Shown: positions 1 through 10,646 of the stretch, piece after piece | Numbering within the stretch: the stretch's first letter is position 1 | Layout of the letters: each line of letters opens with the position of its first letter | Origin: Planomicrobium soli | GTDB taxonomy: Bacteria > Bacillota > Bacilli > Bacillales_A > Planococcaceae | Direction: 5' to 3' | Assembly (NCBI RefSeq): GCF_003014655.1 | Contig: NZ_PYAT01000004.1 | Coordinates: 62,001-126,000 of the forward strand | Length of the DNA stretch: 64,000 nucleotides | Made by a program: the position numbers and the translations under genes | The notes under the pieces: generated by a model | Seen by the model: the letters and a program-made list of their open reading frames with translations, nothing else | The model's database searches: none | What the model was told of the DNA's origin: nothing

Positions 1-311
1 GCAACGACTTCCCGGGATTTGTTTCCAACCGCATATTGATGCCGATGATCAACGAAGCAATTTTCACGCTTCAAGAAGGCGTTGCGACAAAAGAGGCCAT
101 CGACGACATTATGCGCCTTGGCATGAATCATCCGATGGGGCCGCTGCAATTGGCCGATTTTATAGGGTTGGATACGTGCCTTTATATTATGGAAGTGTTG
201 CATGACGGCTTCGGAGACAGCAAATACCGCCCAAGCCCGCTTTTGCGCCAATACGTAAAAGCCGGATGGCTCGGCAAGAAGAGCGGACGTGGATTCTATG
301 AGTACAGTTAA
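1..311 (+). CDS. 3-hydroxybutyryl/3-hydroxyacyl-CoA dehydrogenase, C-terminal part (5' truncated by window edge)
   Basis: The open frame enters the window at base 3 and gives about 102 residues of the C-terminal domain of an NAD-dependent 3-hydroxyacyl-CoA dehydrogenase. Visible family features are [11 protein letters not shown] near the start and the [16 protein letters not shown] segment that closes around the acyl chain. The NAD-binding domain lies outside the window. The enzyme oxidises 3-hydroxyacyl-CoA to 3-ketoacyl-CoA in beta-oxidation or butyrate-type pathways. It ends 16 bp before an acyl-CoA dehydrogenase on the same strand, so the two are probably cotranscribed. The exact chain length (hbd/mmgB-like) cannot be read from this fragment. 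Confidence 0.88.
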   Translation, partial: NDFPGFVSNRILMPMINEAIFTLQEGVATKEAIDDIMRLGMNHPMGPLQLADFIGLDTCLYIMEVLHDGFGDSKYRPSPLLRQYVKAGWLGKKSGRGFYEYS

Positions 312-327
312 AATAGGGGGACCAACA

Positions 328-1464
328 ATGGATTTGCGGTTCACAGAAGAGCAGATCATGATGCGCAACATGGTTCGTGATTTTGCCAGAGAAGAAATTA
401 CGCCGTTTATTGACCGGATGGAAGCAGGGGAGTTTCCGCGTGAAATCCTTAAGAAAATGGCCGGCCTTGGTTTGATGGGGATTACAGCCCCTGAAAAATA
501 CGGCGGCGCGGAAATGGATTTTACTTCTTATATCAGTGCCATCCATGAACTTTCAAAAGCGAGTGCGGTAATCGGTGTTATTCTTTCAGTCCATACTTCA
601 GTAGGGACCAATCCGATCTTGAATTTCGGAACTGAACAGCAAATTGCAAAATACATTCCAAAATTGGCTTCTGGCGAATATCTTGGTGCCTTTGCGCTTA
701 CAGAGCCGGCGGCAGGATCGGATGCCGCAAGTTTAAAAACAAAAGCGGTGAGAAACGGCGACCACTATATAATCAACGGCTCAAAAGTTTTTATTACCAA
801 TGGCGGCGAAGCTGATACTTACATCGTATTCGCATCCACCAAGCCGGAAGCAGGTTCGCGCGGCATTTCAGCGTTTATCGTCGAGAAGAATTTTCCTGGC
901 TTAATCATCGGGAAAGACGAAAAGAAAATGGGGCTGCACGGTTCAAGGACAGTTCAATTGACATTCGATAATATGAAAGTGCCGGCTGAGAATTTGCTCG
1001 GCGAAGAAAACAAAGGGTTCAGCATTGCTATGGCGAACTTGAATGTAGGACGCATCGGTATTGCGGCACAAGCACTTGGAATTGCGGAAGCAGCTTTTGA
1101 CTATGCGGTGGCTTACGCGAAAGAACGCGAGCAATTCGGTAAACCGATTGCAGCCCAGCAAGGCATCGCCTTTAAGCTTGCAGACATGGCGACACAAGTG
1201 GAAGCGGCAAAACTGCTTGTTTATAATGCGGCGGATCTATATGGCAAAGGCAAAGATTGCAACAAAGAAGCATCAATCGCAAAACTATTTGCATCCAAAG
1301 CGGCCATGGATGTTGCAATCGAAGCGGTTCAAGTGTTTGGCGGCTATGGCTACACGGAAGATTACCCGGTGGAGCGCCTATTCCGGGACGCGAAAATTAC
1401 AGAAATCTATGAAGGCACAAGCGAGATACAGCGAATTGTGATCAGCAAACAGTTATTGAAATAG
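328..1464 (+). CDS. Acyl-CoA dehydrogenase (short/branched-chain type), 378 aa
   Basis: A full-length FAD-dependent acyl-CoA dehydrogenase that introduces the alpha-beta double bond in acyl-CoA and passes electrons to ETF. Family signatures are FALTEPAAGSDA (flavin/substrate loop), FITNGGEADTY, the [11 protein letters not shown] helix and the C-terminal YEGTSEIQR. The Glu of YEGT, about residue 362, is the usual catalytic base. The ATG at 328 is chosen because an AGGGGG site lies 7-12 bases upstream; an in-frame ATG at 289 would overlap the preceding gene and lacks a site. It resembles butyryl/isobutyryl-CoA dehydrogenases and the AcdA found beside rpoE in Bacillus, but the substrate is not certain. 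Confidence 0.93.
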   Translation: MDLRFTEEQIMMRNMVRDFAREEITPFIDRMEAGEFPREILKKMAGLGLMGITAPEKYGGAEMDFTSYISAIHELSKASAVIGVILSVHTSVGTNPILNFGTEQQIAKYIPKLASGEYLGAFALTEPAAGSDAASLKTKAVRNGDHYIINGSKVFITNGGEADTYIVFASTKPEAGSRGISAFIVEKNFPGLIIGKDEKKMGLHGSRTVQLTFDNMKVPAENLLGEENKGFSIAMANLNVGRIGIAAQALGIAEAAFDYAVAYAKEREQFGKPIAAQQGIAFKLADMATQVEAAKLLVYNAADLYGKGKDCNKEASIAKLFASKAAMDVAIEAVQVFGGYGYTEDYPVERLFRDAKITEIYEGTSEIQRIVISKQLLK

Positions 1465-1511
1465 TCATACTGTCATAATTTGATGACCGTTTAATTCTAC
1501 ATCTTATATAC

Positions 1512-1692
1512 ATGGAGCAAAACAGCGGAGAAAAACTTACTGCTCCTGCAGCGCTATGCGCTTCGTCGCAAAGTATTGGCCGAATGCAATCGGCCAATAC
1601 TTGCCTGCGAGACAGCCGAGACCCCGGAGAGCTTCAGCTCGAGGCGGCTTGGCGCTCGCCCGCAACAAGCAGAGCTGTTTTGCGGAATATTA
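1512..1692 (+). repeat. Dispersed GC-rich intergenic repeat, family A copy 1
   Basis: Starts ATGGAGCAAAACAGCGGAG and ends near GCTGTTTTGCGGAATAT, with a middle containing GAGACAGCCGAGACCCC and GGCTTGGCGCTCGCCCGC. The same landmarks recur at 17123-17243 and, inverted, at 39528-39639. This copy carries extra sequence with a perfect 13-bp inverted repeat at 1571-1602. It separates the two acyl-CoA dehydrogenase genes. An in-frame ORF through it has no coding character. Confidence 0.75.
1571..1602. other. Perfect 13-bp inverted repeat within repeat A1
   Basis: AAGTATTGGCCGA (1571-1583) and TCGGCCAATACTT (1590-1602) pair perfectly around a 6-base loop. There is no T-run after it, so it is not an obvious terminator. 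The other two family A copies lack it. Confidence 0.7.
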
Positions 1693-1734
1693 GTAATCAC
1701 ATTAACAAAATCAAAAAATTGGGGGAATTACACA

Positions 1735-2874
1735 ATGAACTTTCAACTAAGCGAAGAGCATGAAATGATCCGTAAGATGGTCCGTGATTTTGCGGAAAAT
1801 GAAGTCGGACCGACTGCAGAAGAACGAGACGAAGAAGAGCGGTTCGACCGTGAAATCTTCGACCAGATGGCAGAACTTGGCCTTACCGGAATTCCATGGC
1901 CGGAAGAATATGGCGGCATTGGTTCCGATTACTTGGCATATTGCATCGCGGTAGAAGAATTATCGCGCGTCTGTGCATCGACAGGTGTAACCCTTTCAGC
2001 GCATACGTCGCTTGCCGGTTGGCCGGTATACACATTCGGCACGGAAGAACAGAAACAAAAATACTTGCGCCCGATGGCTGAAGGAACGAAAATCGGCGCT
2101 TACGGATTGACAGAGCCCCAATCCGGATCTGACGCTGGCGGCATGAGAACGTACGCGAAAGAAGACGGCGACCACTGGATCTTGAATGGTTCAAAAATCT
2201 TTATTACAAACGGCGGCATTGCCGACATCTATATCGTATTCGCAGTCACCGATCCAGAATCAAAACATAAAGGCACGACTGCTTTTATCGTTGAAAAAGA
2301 CTTTGAAGGCTTTTCGGTCGGCAAAAAAGAAAAGAAACTCGGCATTCGTTCAAGCCCGACAACGGAAATTGTTTTTGACAATTGCCGCGTGCCAAAGGAA
2401 AACGTTCTCGGTGAACTTGGCCAAGGCTTCAAAATTGCTATGCAGACGCTTGACGGCGGTCGAAATGGCATTGCAGCGCAAGCGGTTGGCATTGCTCAAG
2501 GCGCATTGGATGCTTCAGTCAACTATGCGAAAGAGCGCGAACAATTCGGCAAGCCGATTGCGGCGAACCAAGGCGTTTCGTTTAAACTGGCGGATATGGC
2601 GACTTCCATCGAAGCTTCAAGGTTATTGACGTATCAGGCTGCTTGGCTTGAATCCAACAAATTGCCATACAGCAAAGAATCCGCAATGGCGAAATTGATG
2701 GCTGGGGACACGGCGATGAAAGTGACGGTCGAGGCTGTGCAAGTATTCGGCGGATATGGCTACACGAAAGACTATCCGGTCGAACGCTTTATGCGCGACG
2801 CGAAAATCACTCAAATTTACGAAGGCACACAGGAAATCCAGCGGCTTGTTATTTCCCGTATGGTCACCAAATAA
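1735..2874 (+). CDS. Acyl-CoA dehydrogenase, 379 aa (second paralogue)
   Basis: A second complete acyl-CoA dehydrogenase, clearly paralogous to the one at 328-1464. It shows [45 protein letters not shown] and YEGTQEIQR, with the catalytic Glu at about residue 363. The start at 1735 ([11 protein letters not shown]) is preceded by a GGGGGAA site; longer in-frame ORFs run back into repeat A1 and are not credible. Its stop lies 15 bp before the TetR gene at 2890, which suggests one transcript leading to icmF. The active-site neighbourhood fits short or branched acyl-CoA substrates; precise specificity is open. Confidence 0.93.
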   Translation: MNFQLSEEHEMIRKMVRDFAENEVGPTAEERDEEERFDREIFDQMAELGLTGIPWPEEYGGIGSDYLAYCIAVEELSRVCASTGVTLSAHTSLAGWPVYTFGTEEQKQKYLRPMAEGTKIGAYGLTEPQSGSDAGGMRTYAKEDGDHWILNGSKIFITNGGIADIYIVFAVTDPESKHKGTTAFIVEKDFEGFSVGKKEKKLGIRSSPTTEIVFDNCRVPKENVLGELGQGFKIAMQTLDGGRNGIAAQAVGIAQGALDASVNYAKEREQFGKPIAANQGVSFKLADMATSIEASRLLTYQAAWLESNKLPYSKESAMAKLMAGDTAMKVTVEAVQVFGGYGYTKDYPVERFMRDAKITQIYEGTQEIQRLVISRMVTK

Positions 2875-2889
2875 CCGGAGGTAATGGCT

Positions 2890-3534
2890 ATGAATAAAAA
2901 GCGTGAAATACAGTCCTCCGTAAAAGACGAAAGCCTGATCGAAAAGCGCCGTGCGCAGATGATCCGCGGTGCTGTCACGCTTTTTAAACAAAAAGGCTTT
3001 CACCGGACGACGACCAGGGAAATCGCAAAAGCGGCAGGCTTCAGCATCGGCACGCTCTACGAATATATCCGCACGAAAGAAGATGTGCTCTATCTTGTCT
3101 GTGACTCGATTTATGATGAAGTGCATGCCCGCCTTGAATCGTTGGATATTGAAAAAGGCTCGCTGGAAGTGCTCGTAACGGCGCTTGAACATTACTATGG
3201 CTTGATTGATGATATGCAGGACGAATTTGTCGTTATGTATCAGGAATCGAAATCGCTTCCGAAAGACGCCTTGCAATACGTTTTGAAAAAAGAGTTGGAA
3301 ATGGTTGCGCTTTTTGAACGCTTGCTGACGGAATGCAGAGAAAGCGGCGAATTGAAGATGACGCCAAAGGAAATCAAACTCGCAGCCCATCATTTGTTCG
3401 TCCAAGGGCAGATGTGGGCATTCCGGCGCTGGGCGCTTCGGGATTTCACCATCAGCGAATTTATCCAGACGCAAACAAATTTTCTTTTGCAGGGGATGGC
3501 AGGAGAAAAAATCTCGACACAGGGGGCTAAATAG
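2890..3534 (+). CDS. TetR/AcrR-family transcriptional regulator, 214 aa
   Basis: The N-terminal helix-turn-helix (about residues 20-65) is typical of TetR repressors: an RGAVTLFKQKGFHRTTTREI segment, then AAGFSIGTLYEYIRTKEDVL. The remaining all-helical domain would bind a ligand. The ATG at 2890 is preferred to 2884 because GGAGGT at 2877-2882 is then 7 bases away rather than one. It sits between an acyl-CoA dehydrogenase and icmF in the same direction, ending 3 bp before icmF, so it probably controls this acyl-CoA operon with an acyl-CoA ligand, in the manner of FadR/YsiA. The regulatory role and ligand are inference from context. Confidence 0.9.
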   Translation: MNKKREIQSSVKDESLIEKRRAQMIRGAVTLFKQKGFHRTTTREIAKAAGFSIGTLYEYIRTKEDVLYLVCDSIYDEVHARLESLDIEKGSLEVLVTALEHYYGLIDDMQDEFVVMYQESKSLPKDALQYVLKKELEMVALFERLLTECRESGELKMTPKEIKLAAHHLFVQGQMWAFRRWALRDFTISEFIQTQTNFLLQGMAGEKISTQGAK

Positions 3535-3537
3535 ATT

Positions 3538-6500
3538 ATGGCTATTATACAAGAACAAAAAACCTACAAGCCAAAGAACCATGTTCGTTTTGTAACGGCA
3601 TCCAGCCTTTTTGACGGCCACGACGCCTCCATCAACATCATGAGAAGGATTTTGCAAAGCATAGGCGTGGAAGTGATTCATCTTGGCCATAACCGTTCAG
3701 TAGAAGAAGTGGTCAACGCGGCAATCCAGGAAGATGTACAAGGTATTGCCATTTCTTCCTATCAAGGCGGCCATATGGAATACTTCAAATACATGTACGA
3801 TCTGCTGAAGGAAAAAGGAGCAAACCATATCCGCATTTATGGCGGAGGTGGCGGCGTTATTCTGCCGCGTGAAATAGAAGAACTGGAAGCCTACGGCATT
3901 GCGGGCATTTTCTCTCCGGAGGACGGCCGTAAAAAAGGACTGCAAGGCATGATTCAGGAGATTGTCGAAGAATGCGATTTTTCGACTGTAAAAAAGGATA
4001 GGATTCCTGAAAACTTGTCTACCGAAAATCCGGTTGCGCTTGCCAACGTTATAACGGCAGTGGAAGAATCGCATACCCGGGATACGGATGCCAGCCCATT
4101 GCTCGAAGCTGTGCGCTCCCAGAACAAAAACACGCCGATACTTGGTATAACAGGAACAGGCGGAGCGGGGAAAAGTTCATTGACTGATGAATTGATCCGC
4201 CGTTTTTTGGCGGAATTGCCTGATAAAAAGATTGCCGTTTTGTCAATCGACCCGACAAAACAGAAAACAGGCGGTGCGCTGCTAGGCGACCGCATTCGCA
4301 TGAACGCCATCTTCAATAAACGCGTATTTATGAGAAGTTTGGCGACACGCGGTTCCCGCACGGAAATTTCTGCTGCGCTTGGGGATGTGCTTGAAGTAGT
4401 AAAAGCGGCTGATTTTGATTTGATAGTCGTTGAAACGAGCGGGATCGGCCAAGGGGATGCGGAAATTGCGAATTTCTCGGATATTTCTATGTATGTTATG
4501 ACAAGTGAATTCGGTGCTCCTACACAACTCGAAAAAATTGACATGATTGATTACGCTGATTTGATTGTCATCAACAAATTCGAGCGAAAAGGGTCAGAAG
4601 ATGCACTGCGCCAAGTGCAGAAACAGTATCAGCGCAGCCGGGAACTATGGGATAGAAACTTGGACGATATGCCGGTATTCGGAACCATTGCCAGCCAGTT
4701 TAACGACAAAGGGACCAACGCTTTGTTTGCGGCATTAGTGGCTTCAGTCAATGCAAAATGCGGTACCGATTGGCAGACTGAATACGAGATGTTTGCAAAA
4801 ACGCAAAAAGAAAATATGATTATTCCAAATGACCGCCGTTACTATCTTCGTGAAATTACGGATACGGTCAGAGGATATCACGCGAAAGCACAGGAGCAAT
4901 CCCACTTTGCGCGCCGCTTGTTCCAATTGGAAGGCGCAATTGAAGCAGTAAAAGAAAAAGCGCCGGATGATGTGCTGGTCCAATCGCTGCAATCGCTCGC
5001 CGATGGCATCCGAGATGAACTGACAGCTGAATCAAAACGTATCCTTGCTAACTGGAAAGCGCTGAAAGAAGCGTACACAGGCGATGAGTTTGTAACAAAA
5101 ATCCGCGACAAAGAAATCCGGACGATTTTGCGCACGGAAAGTTTATCGGGCATAAAAGTGCCGAAAGTGGTCCTGCCAAAATTCGAGGATTACGGCGAAA
5201 TTATTAAATGGGTTTATCTGGAAAATGTTCCTGGATCCTTTCCTTACACGGCAGGAGTTTTCCCGTTCAAACGCGAAGGGGAAGACCCGAAACGTCAATT
5301 TGCCGGAGAAGGTACACCCGAACGGACAAACAAACGATTCCATTATTTATCGAAAGACGATGACGCGAAGCGCCTGTCGACGGCGTTCGACTCGGTGACG
5401 CTTTATGGCGAAGACCCAGACCACCGCCCGGACATTTACGGAAAAGTCGGAGAATCAGGCGTTTCCATCTGTACGCTTGATGATATGAAAAAATTGTACG
5501 CAGGGTTTGATTTGTGTGCACCTGCGACTTCAGTTTCCATGACTATCAACGGCCCGGCGCCGATTATCCTTGCCATGTTCATGAATACAGCGATCGACCA
5601 ACAAGTCAAAAAACGTGAAGAAGAGCTGGGCCGCACGTTGACGGTCGAGGAGTTCACCGAAGTTCGCGAAGGCACGCTGCAAGTCGTGCGTGGAACGGTC
5701 CAAGCCGACATCTTAAAAGAAGACCAAGGCCAGAACACCTGCATATTCTCAACCGAGTTCGCGCTTCGCCTCATGGGAGACATCCAACAGTATTTTATCG
5801 ATCATAAAGTACGCAATTATTATTCGGTGTCGATTTCCGGCTATCACATTGCGGAAGCGGGAGCCAATCCGATTTCACAGCTTGCATTCACGTTGTCGAA
5901 CGGTTTTACGTACGTGGAATACTACTTGAGCCGCGGCATGAATATCGATGACTTTGCGCCGAACTTATCGTTTTTCTTCTCGAATGGACTGGATCCGGAA
6001 TATACGGTGATCGGCCGGGTAGCACGCCGAATTTGGGCAATCGTCATGCGCGATAAATACGGTGCGAACGAACGCAGCCAGAAACTGAAATACCATGTCC
6101 AAACATCGGGCCGCAGTTTGCATGCACAGGAGATCGACTTCAATGATATCCGGACCACACTTCAAGCCTTGATGGCACTGCAGGATAACTGCAATTCGCT
6201 TCATACCAATGCTTACGATGAAGCGATCACGACGCCTACGGAAGAATCGGTGCGACGGGCAATGGCCATCCAAATGATCATTACCAAAGAACATGGTTTG
6301 TCGAAAAACGAAAACCCGCTGCAAGGCGCATTCATTGTTGAAGAAATGACTCAGCTGGTAGAGGAAGCGGTACTTACTGAATTTGACCGCATCAACGACC
6401 GCGGAGGTGTTCTTGGGGCGATGGAAACCCAGTACCAGCGCGGTAAAATCCAAGAAGAGTCTATGTTCTATGAAATGAAAAAGCATACGGGTGAACTGCC

Positions 6501-6789
6501 GATCATCGGTGTAAACACGTATTTGAACCCGAACCCGCAAAGCGACGACGACATCAACTCGATGGAAATCGCCCGTGCGACAACAGAAGAAAAAGAAACA
6601 CAAATCAACAACCTGCGTGCGTTCCAAGCGCGCAATAATTCGGAAGAAGCGCTTGACCGTTTGAAGCAGGTAGCGAAAACAGGCGGCAATATCTTCGAAG
6701 AACTGATGGAAACCGTAAAAGTCGCCAGCCTTGGCCAAATCACCACAGCCTTATATGAAGTAGGCGGACAGTATAGACGGAATATGTAA
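3538..6789 (+). CDS. icmF: Fused isobutyryl-CoA mutase (adenosylcobalamin mutase with G-protein chaperone), 1083 aa
   Basis: A single polypeptide in the IcmF order. The N-terminal B12-binding domain has DGHDASIN, with the His at about residue 28 as lower axial cobalt ligand. A MeaI-type GTPase follows, with P-loop GTGGAGKS at residues 206-213 and NKFERKG as base-recognition motif. The C-terminal TIM-barrel mutase contains [11 protein letters not shown] and [18 protein letters not shown]. It interconverts isobutyryl-CoA and n-butyryl-CoA, and some Bacillales members favour isovaleryl/pivalyl-CoA; the GTPase part repairs and loads the cofactor. AGGGGG at 3521-3526 supports the start. The upstream dehydrogenases would act on its acyl-CoA products. 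Confidence 0.96.
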   Translation: MAIIQEQKTYKPKNHVRFVTASSLFDGHDASINIMRRILQSIGVEVIHLGHNRSVEEVVNAAIQEDVQGIAISSYQGGHMEYFKYMYDLLKEKGANHIRIYGGGGGVILPREIEELEAYGIAGIFSPEDGRKKGLQGMIQEIVEECDFSTVKKDRIPENLSTENPVALANVITAVEESHTRDTDASPLLEAVRSQNKNTPILGITGTGGAGKSSLTDELIRRFLAELPDKKIAVLSIDPTKQKTGGALLGDRIRMNAIFNKRVFMRSLATRGSRTEISAALGDVLEVVKAADFDLIVVETSGIGQGDAEIANFSDISMYVMTSEFGAPTQLEKIDMIDYADLIVINKFERKGSEDALRQVQKQYQRSRELWDRNLDDMPVFGTIASQFNDKGTNALFAALVASVNAKCGTDWQTEYEMFAKTQKENMIIPNDRRYYLREITDTVRGYHAKAQEQSHFARRLFQLEGAIEAVKEKAPDDVLVQSLQSLADGIRDELTAESKRILANWKALKEAYTGDEFVTKIRDKEIRTILRTESLSGIKVPKVVLPKFEDYGEIIKWVYLENVPGSFPYTAGVFPFKREGEDPKRQFAGEGTPERTNKRFHYLSKDDDAKRLSTAFDSVTLYGEDPDHRPDIYGKVGESGVSICTLDDMKKLYAGFDLCAPATSVSMTINGPAPIILAMFMNTAIDQQVKKREEELGRTLTVEEFTEVREGTLQVVRGTVQADILKEDQGQNTCIFSTEFALRLMGDIQQYFIDHKVRNYYSVSISGYHIAEAGANPISQLAFTLSNGFTYVEYYLSRGMNIDDFAPNLSFFFSNGLDPEYTVIGRVARRIWAIVMRDKYGANERSQKLKYHVQTSGRSLHAQEIDFNDIRTTLQALMALQDNCNSLHTNAYDEAITTPTEESVRRAMAIQMIITKEHGLSKNENPLQGAFIVEEMTQLVEEAVLTEFDRINDRGGVLGAMETQYQRGKIQEESMFYEMKKHTGELPIIGVNTYLNPNPQSDDDINSMEIARATTEEKETQINNLRAFQARNNSEEALDRLKQVAKTGGNIFEELMETVKVASLGQITTALYEVGGQYRRNM

Positions 6790-6825
6790 AGGGAGAAGCG
6801 GTGGCGATCACGAAAGACCCGACAG

Positions 6826-7022
6826 GCAAGAGATGGACCGGGAAATTTGGGCCATCTCTTTGCGACGAAGCACGTAGTGCTGCAACGCTTTTTCATGTCT
6901 CGAAGCTAGCGCAGCGGTGCAGAGACAGGAGCACAAGGGTTTTAAGACGGACCGCGAGGAGGCTGTTGCCGCCACAGCAGGCTGGCTTATGCCCCCGTGG
7001 GTCTGATCGCCGCAGCTAGACA
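6826..7022 (+). repeat. Dispersed GC-rich repeat, family B copy 1
   Basis: Begins GACCCGACAGG and ends GGTCTGATCGCCGCAGCTAGAC, with ACCGCGAGGAGGCTG inside. The same landmarks occur at 33161-33260 between atpG and atpD. The inner part CTAGCGCAGCGGTGCAGAG is matched, inverted, near 39768-39815. The frame running through it (6801-7019) is not credible as a gene. Confidence 0.7.
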
Positions 7023-7051
7023 GAGGGAAAAGCGAAACCGCAGTAGAAGAA

Positions 7052-7096
7052 AAACACGCAAAATTCGTTGCAAAACGATTTTGCGTGTTTCTTTGT
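7052..7096 (+). terminator. Rho-independent terminator after icmF
   Basis: AAACACGCAAAAT and ATTTTGCGTGTTT form a perfect 13-bp stem, followed by CTTTGT. It lies about 260 bp after the icmF stop, beyond repeat B1. Confidence 0.75.
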
Positions 7097-7160
7097 AAAA
7101 AACAGTTGAATTATAAGCTATATTCTTTAAAAAGAGTTTATTTGGACGCATGGAAGAACT

Positions 7161-7220
7161 TATGCACATTCAGCAGAAAATACGCACGTTCAGCAAAGAT
7201 TATGCACGTTCAGCAAAAAT
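7161..7220. repeat. Three tandem 20-bp repeats (TATGCACGTTCAGCA unit)
   Basis: Units begin at 7161, 7181 and 7201, exactly 20 bp apart, with core GCACGTTCAGCA and an A-rich tail. They lie about 65 bp behind the icmF terminator. No protein or RNA gene is evident. Confidence 0.85.
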
Positions 7221-7297
7221 CTTAAAGAGAATACAAAAAGAATCCTTCCTGAAAAGTTGGGGGATGTATAAAACTTCTATTCTCTCATACCAGCAGT

Positions 7298-7326
7298 TCG
7301 TCACGGCCGACTCTTTTCTGTATAAT
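7298..7326 (+). promoter_or_regulatory. Possible sigma-A promoter for the small membrane protein gene
   Basis: TCGTCA and TATAAT are separated by 17 bp, about 40 bp before the start codon at 7368. The -35 hexamer matches only four of six positions. Confidence 0.4.
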
Positions 7327-7367
7327 AAAAGAAAGTTCAATGTAAAAAATGCGGAGGATGATACTCC

Positions 7368-7529
7368 ATGGCTAAATTGACACATTACATGATTTTTATC
7401 TTCTGCATCATACTTATTTTTGTCCTATACGGCAGAGCACTTGGATCGATTCCTTTTTTGATCCTGTCTTTCTACTTGTTTTATTTTTCTTGGTCTCAGC
7501 TATACAGCAGAAAAAAGAAAACACGGTAG
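7368..7529 (+). CDS. Small membrane protein, 53 aa, unknown function
   Basis: ATG at 7368 follows GGAGG at 7353-7357 with good spacing. The product has two hydrophobic stretches, YMIFIFCIILIFVLY (about residues 7-21) and SIPFLILSFYLFYFSW (about 27-42), and ends in a basic tail SRKKKTR. It is therefore probably a two-helix membrane protein with a basic cytoplasmic end. It sits about 60 bp upstream of rpoE in the same direction and may be transcribed separately from the TATAAT at 7321. I do not recognise the family. Confidence 0.65.
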   Translation: MAKLTHYMIFIFCIILIFVLYGRALGSIPFLILSFYLFYFSWSQLYSRKKKTR

Positions 7530-7590
7530 CCGGCGGGCATTACTTTGTATATAATGGATTAAGTTAAGAGAGAAGAAGGGACGTGCACGA

Positions 7591-8238
7591 ATGAAAATCC
7601 GTGAATTATCAAGAGAAGAACTGGTAGAAGAGTCATTTGTTGACTTAACATATGCAATTTTAGAAGAAACACATGAAACGAAAACTTATGCAGAACTTGT
7701 AACTGAAATCGAGAATTTGCTTGGCTTGTCCAAAGAAGATATGAAAGCCCGTTTAGTGCAATTTTATACCGACATGAACATCGATGGGCGTTTCTTGATT
7801 CTTGGGGAAAACCGCTGGGGCCTTCGCGAATGGTATCCGGTAGAACAAATTGAAGAAGAATCGGCTCCGACTGTCAAAGCGCGCAAGAAGAAAGCAAAAG
7901 TTGCCGGCGATGACGACTTCGATGATTTGGATCTTGAATTGGAAGATGAATTGGAATTCGACGACTTCGATGAAGATGATGACGAAGATGACGACGATAC
8001 AAGCATCGACTTAGGTCTTGGAATTGTTGATGAAGACGATGAGGATGAAGAAGACGAAGCGATCAAACTGCCGGCTGAAGTCGACGAAGTCCTTGATTTT
8101 GACGAAGACGAAGACGAAGATGTCGTGGACGTTCTTGTGGACGATTTGGATGAAGACATCCTTGATGAAGATGAAGAAGACCTTGATGAGGATTTAGATA
8201 CTGACCTTATTGTCGAAGACGACGAAGACCTGAAGTAA
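7591..8238 (+). CDS. rpoE: DNA-directed RNA polymerase delta subunit, 215 aa
   Basis: The N-terminal 90 residues form the structured winged-helix-like domain (MKIRELSREELVEESFVDL, then LVTEIENLLG and REWYPVEQI). The rest, from about residue 105, is an extremely acidic disordered tail of Asp and Glu. That architecture is diagnostic of the Gram-positive delta factor, which recycles RNA polymerase, displaces nucleic acids through its acidic tail and sharpens promoter selectivity. It lies directly upstream of pyrG, as in Bacillus. At 215 residues the tail is somewhat longer than the B. subtilis protein. The start is preceded by GAAGGGA. Confidence 0.97.
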   Translation: MKIRELSREELVEESFVDLTYAILEETHETKTYAELVTEIENLLGLSKEDMKARLVQFYTDMNIDGRFLILGENRWGLREWYPVEQIEEESAPTVKARKKKAKVAGDDDFDDLDLELEDELEFDDFDEDDDEDDDDTSIDLGLGIVDEDDEDEEDEAIKLPAEVDEVLDFDEDEDEDVVDVLVDDLDEDILDEDEEDLDEDLDTDLIVEDDEDLK

Positions 8239-8255
8239 ACTGATTATTTTTTACC

Positions 8256-8290
8256 TTGACTTCTTAGGCTGTACTAGATAAGATTTTACT

Positions 8291-8291
<1 letters not shown>
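8256..8291 (+). promoter_or_regulatory. pyrG promoter with GGGC initiation site
   Basis: TTGACT (8256-8261) and TAAGAT (8279-8284) are separated by exactly 17 bp. Six bases later comes GGGCTCC starting at 8291. Initiation at this G-run followed by C is the arrangement that supports CTP-sensitive reiterative transcription in Bacillus pyrG. Confidence 0.85.
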
Positions 8292-9992
<1,701 letters not shown>

Positions 9993-9996
9993 TTTG

Positions 9997-10036
9997 AAAA
10001 GCCTTCCTGATTTTTTTTCAGGAAGGCTTTTTCTTT
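9997..10036. terminator. Bidirectional terminator between pyrG and ywjG
   Basis: AAAAGCCTTCCTGA pairs with TCAGGAAGGCTTTT around a T-rich loop and is followed by T-rich sequence. It lies between convergent genes and has A/T runs on both flanks, so it can serve both. Confidence 0.9.
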
Positions 10037-10044
10037 TACTAACT

Positions 10045-10530
10045 TTATTCGGCAAGCATTTCATCGATCAACAATTTCACTGCATGATATACATAAAGGG
10101 CGCCCATTGCATGCGGGACGAGCGTGCGGCCGCCATCTTCTGCCGGCAGTAAACCTTTATCCAATTTTAATGAAATAAAAGCATCAGCCAAATCGGTTTC
10201 TTTTGTTTCGGCAACAAGCATCGCCACCGGCATGTGCGCATCCGCCAACCTGTCGGCAAGTTCGTCGCCTTCATCTTTTTTTGCTAAGATCCATACGCGG
10301 TCAACACTTGTAAGGATGCTGTCAGGCTGCCATTCCAGAACGCGCGGCAATTGTTCAGTGCCATGAGTCGCTGCGGAGGCCACGGCTTTCATTTCTCCGA
10401 ATGCTGCCAAAAAAATCGTCCCTTCTCCGACAGCAGCCTGGGCGAGCAGGCGGGCCGTGTCTTCAATAGCCTCCTCTTGTTGCGCAATGCGCTGAAACAG
10501 GCCAGTAAGCTGGGTTGTCAACATTTTCAT
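10045..10530 (-). CDS. ywjG: YwjG-like DUF2529 protein, 161 aa
   Basis: A soluble protein of unknown biochemical role, recognised by position between pyrG and spo0F and by sequence character (MKMLTTQLTGLFQRIAQQEE, HAMGALYVYHAVKLLIDEML). It resembles a sugar-isomerase-like (SIS) fold in layout, with alternating beta strands such as GEGTIFLAAFGE and MPVAMLVAET; that fold assignment is my inference. GAGGTGA lies 7 bases before the ATG on the minus strand. It is convergent with pyrG and divergent from spo0F, as in B. subtilis. Confidence 0.8.
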   Translation of the reverse strand: MKMLTTQLTGLFQRIAQQEEAIEDTARLLAQAAVGEGTIFLAAFGEMKAVASAATHGTEQLPRVLEWQPDSILTSVDRVWILAKKDEGDELADRLADAHMPVAMLVAETKETDLADAFISLKLDKGLLPAEDGGRTLVPHAMGALYVYHAVKLLIDEMLAE

Positions 10531-10594
10531 TATTCTTCACCTCATGACAAAAGTATAACAGAAGAGAGAAAGTGTGATAAAGTTGGGAAAAATT

Positions 10595-10603
10595 TGGTAG
10601 AAT
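10595..10603 (+). promoter_or_regulatory. Possible extended -10 promoter for spo0F
   Basis: TGGTAGAAT is an extended -10 (TGnTANAAT) 43 bp before the spo0F ATG. The -35 region is poor. A sigma-H site, as used by B. subtilis spo0F, is not convincing here. Confidence 0.4.
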
Positions 10604-10646
10604 AGAAGAGAAGCAGATCCAGGAGAAAATGAAAGGGTGACTCTTC

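Noticed and set aside
1512-1763. 83-codon ORF between the acyl-CoA dehydrogenase genes
   Set aside because: It runs through repeat family A and into the start of the next gene in another frame; no ribosome site.
2623-3690. 355-codon minus-strand ORF
   Set aside because: It lies antisense to the end of an acyl-CoA dehydrogenase, the TetR gene and the start of icmF, all of which have clear homologous motifs and ribosome sites. Its own sequence is Phe/His/Arg-rich with no domain.
5965-6738. 257-codon minus-strand ORF
   Set aside because: Antisense to the conserved mutase domain of icmF; Phe/Arg/Val-rich shadow sequence without ribosome site.
6801-7019. 72-codon ORF after icmF
   Set aside because: It is read through a GC-rich dispersed repeat that recurs in another intergenic site with different reading frames; Arg/Ser-rich with no domain.
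7764-8159. Minus-strand serine-rich ORF of 131 codons
   Set aside because: It is the antisense shadow of the Asp/Glu-coding tail of rpoE; reverse-complemented GAT/GAC/GAA codons read as Ser-rich sequence.
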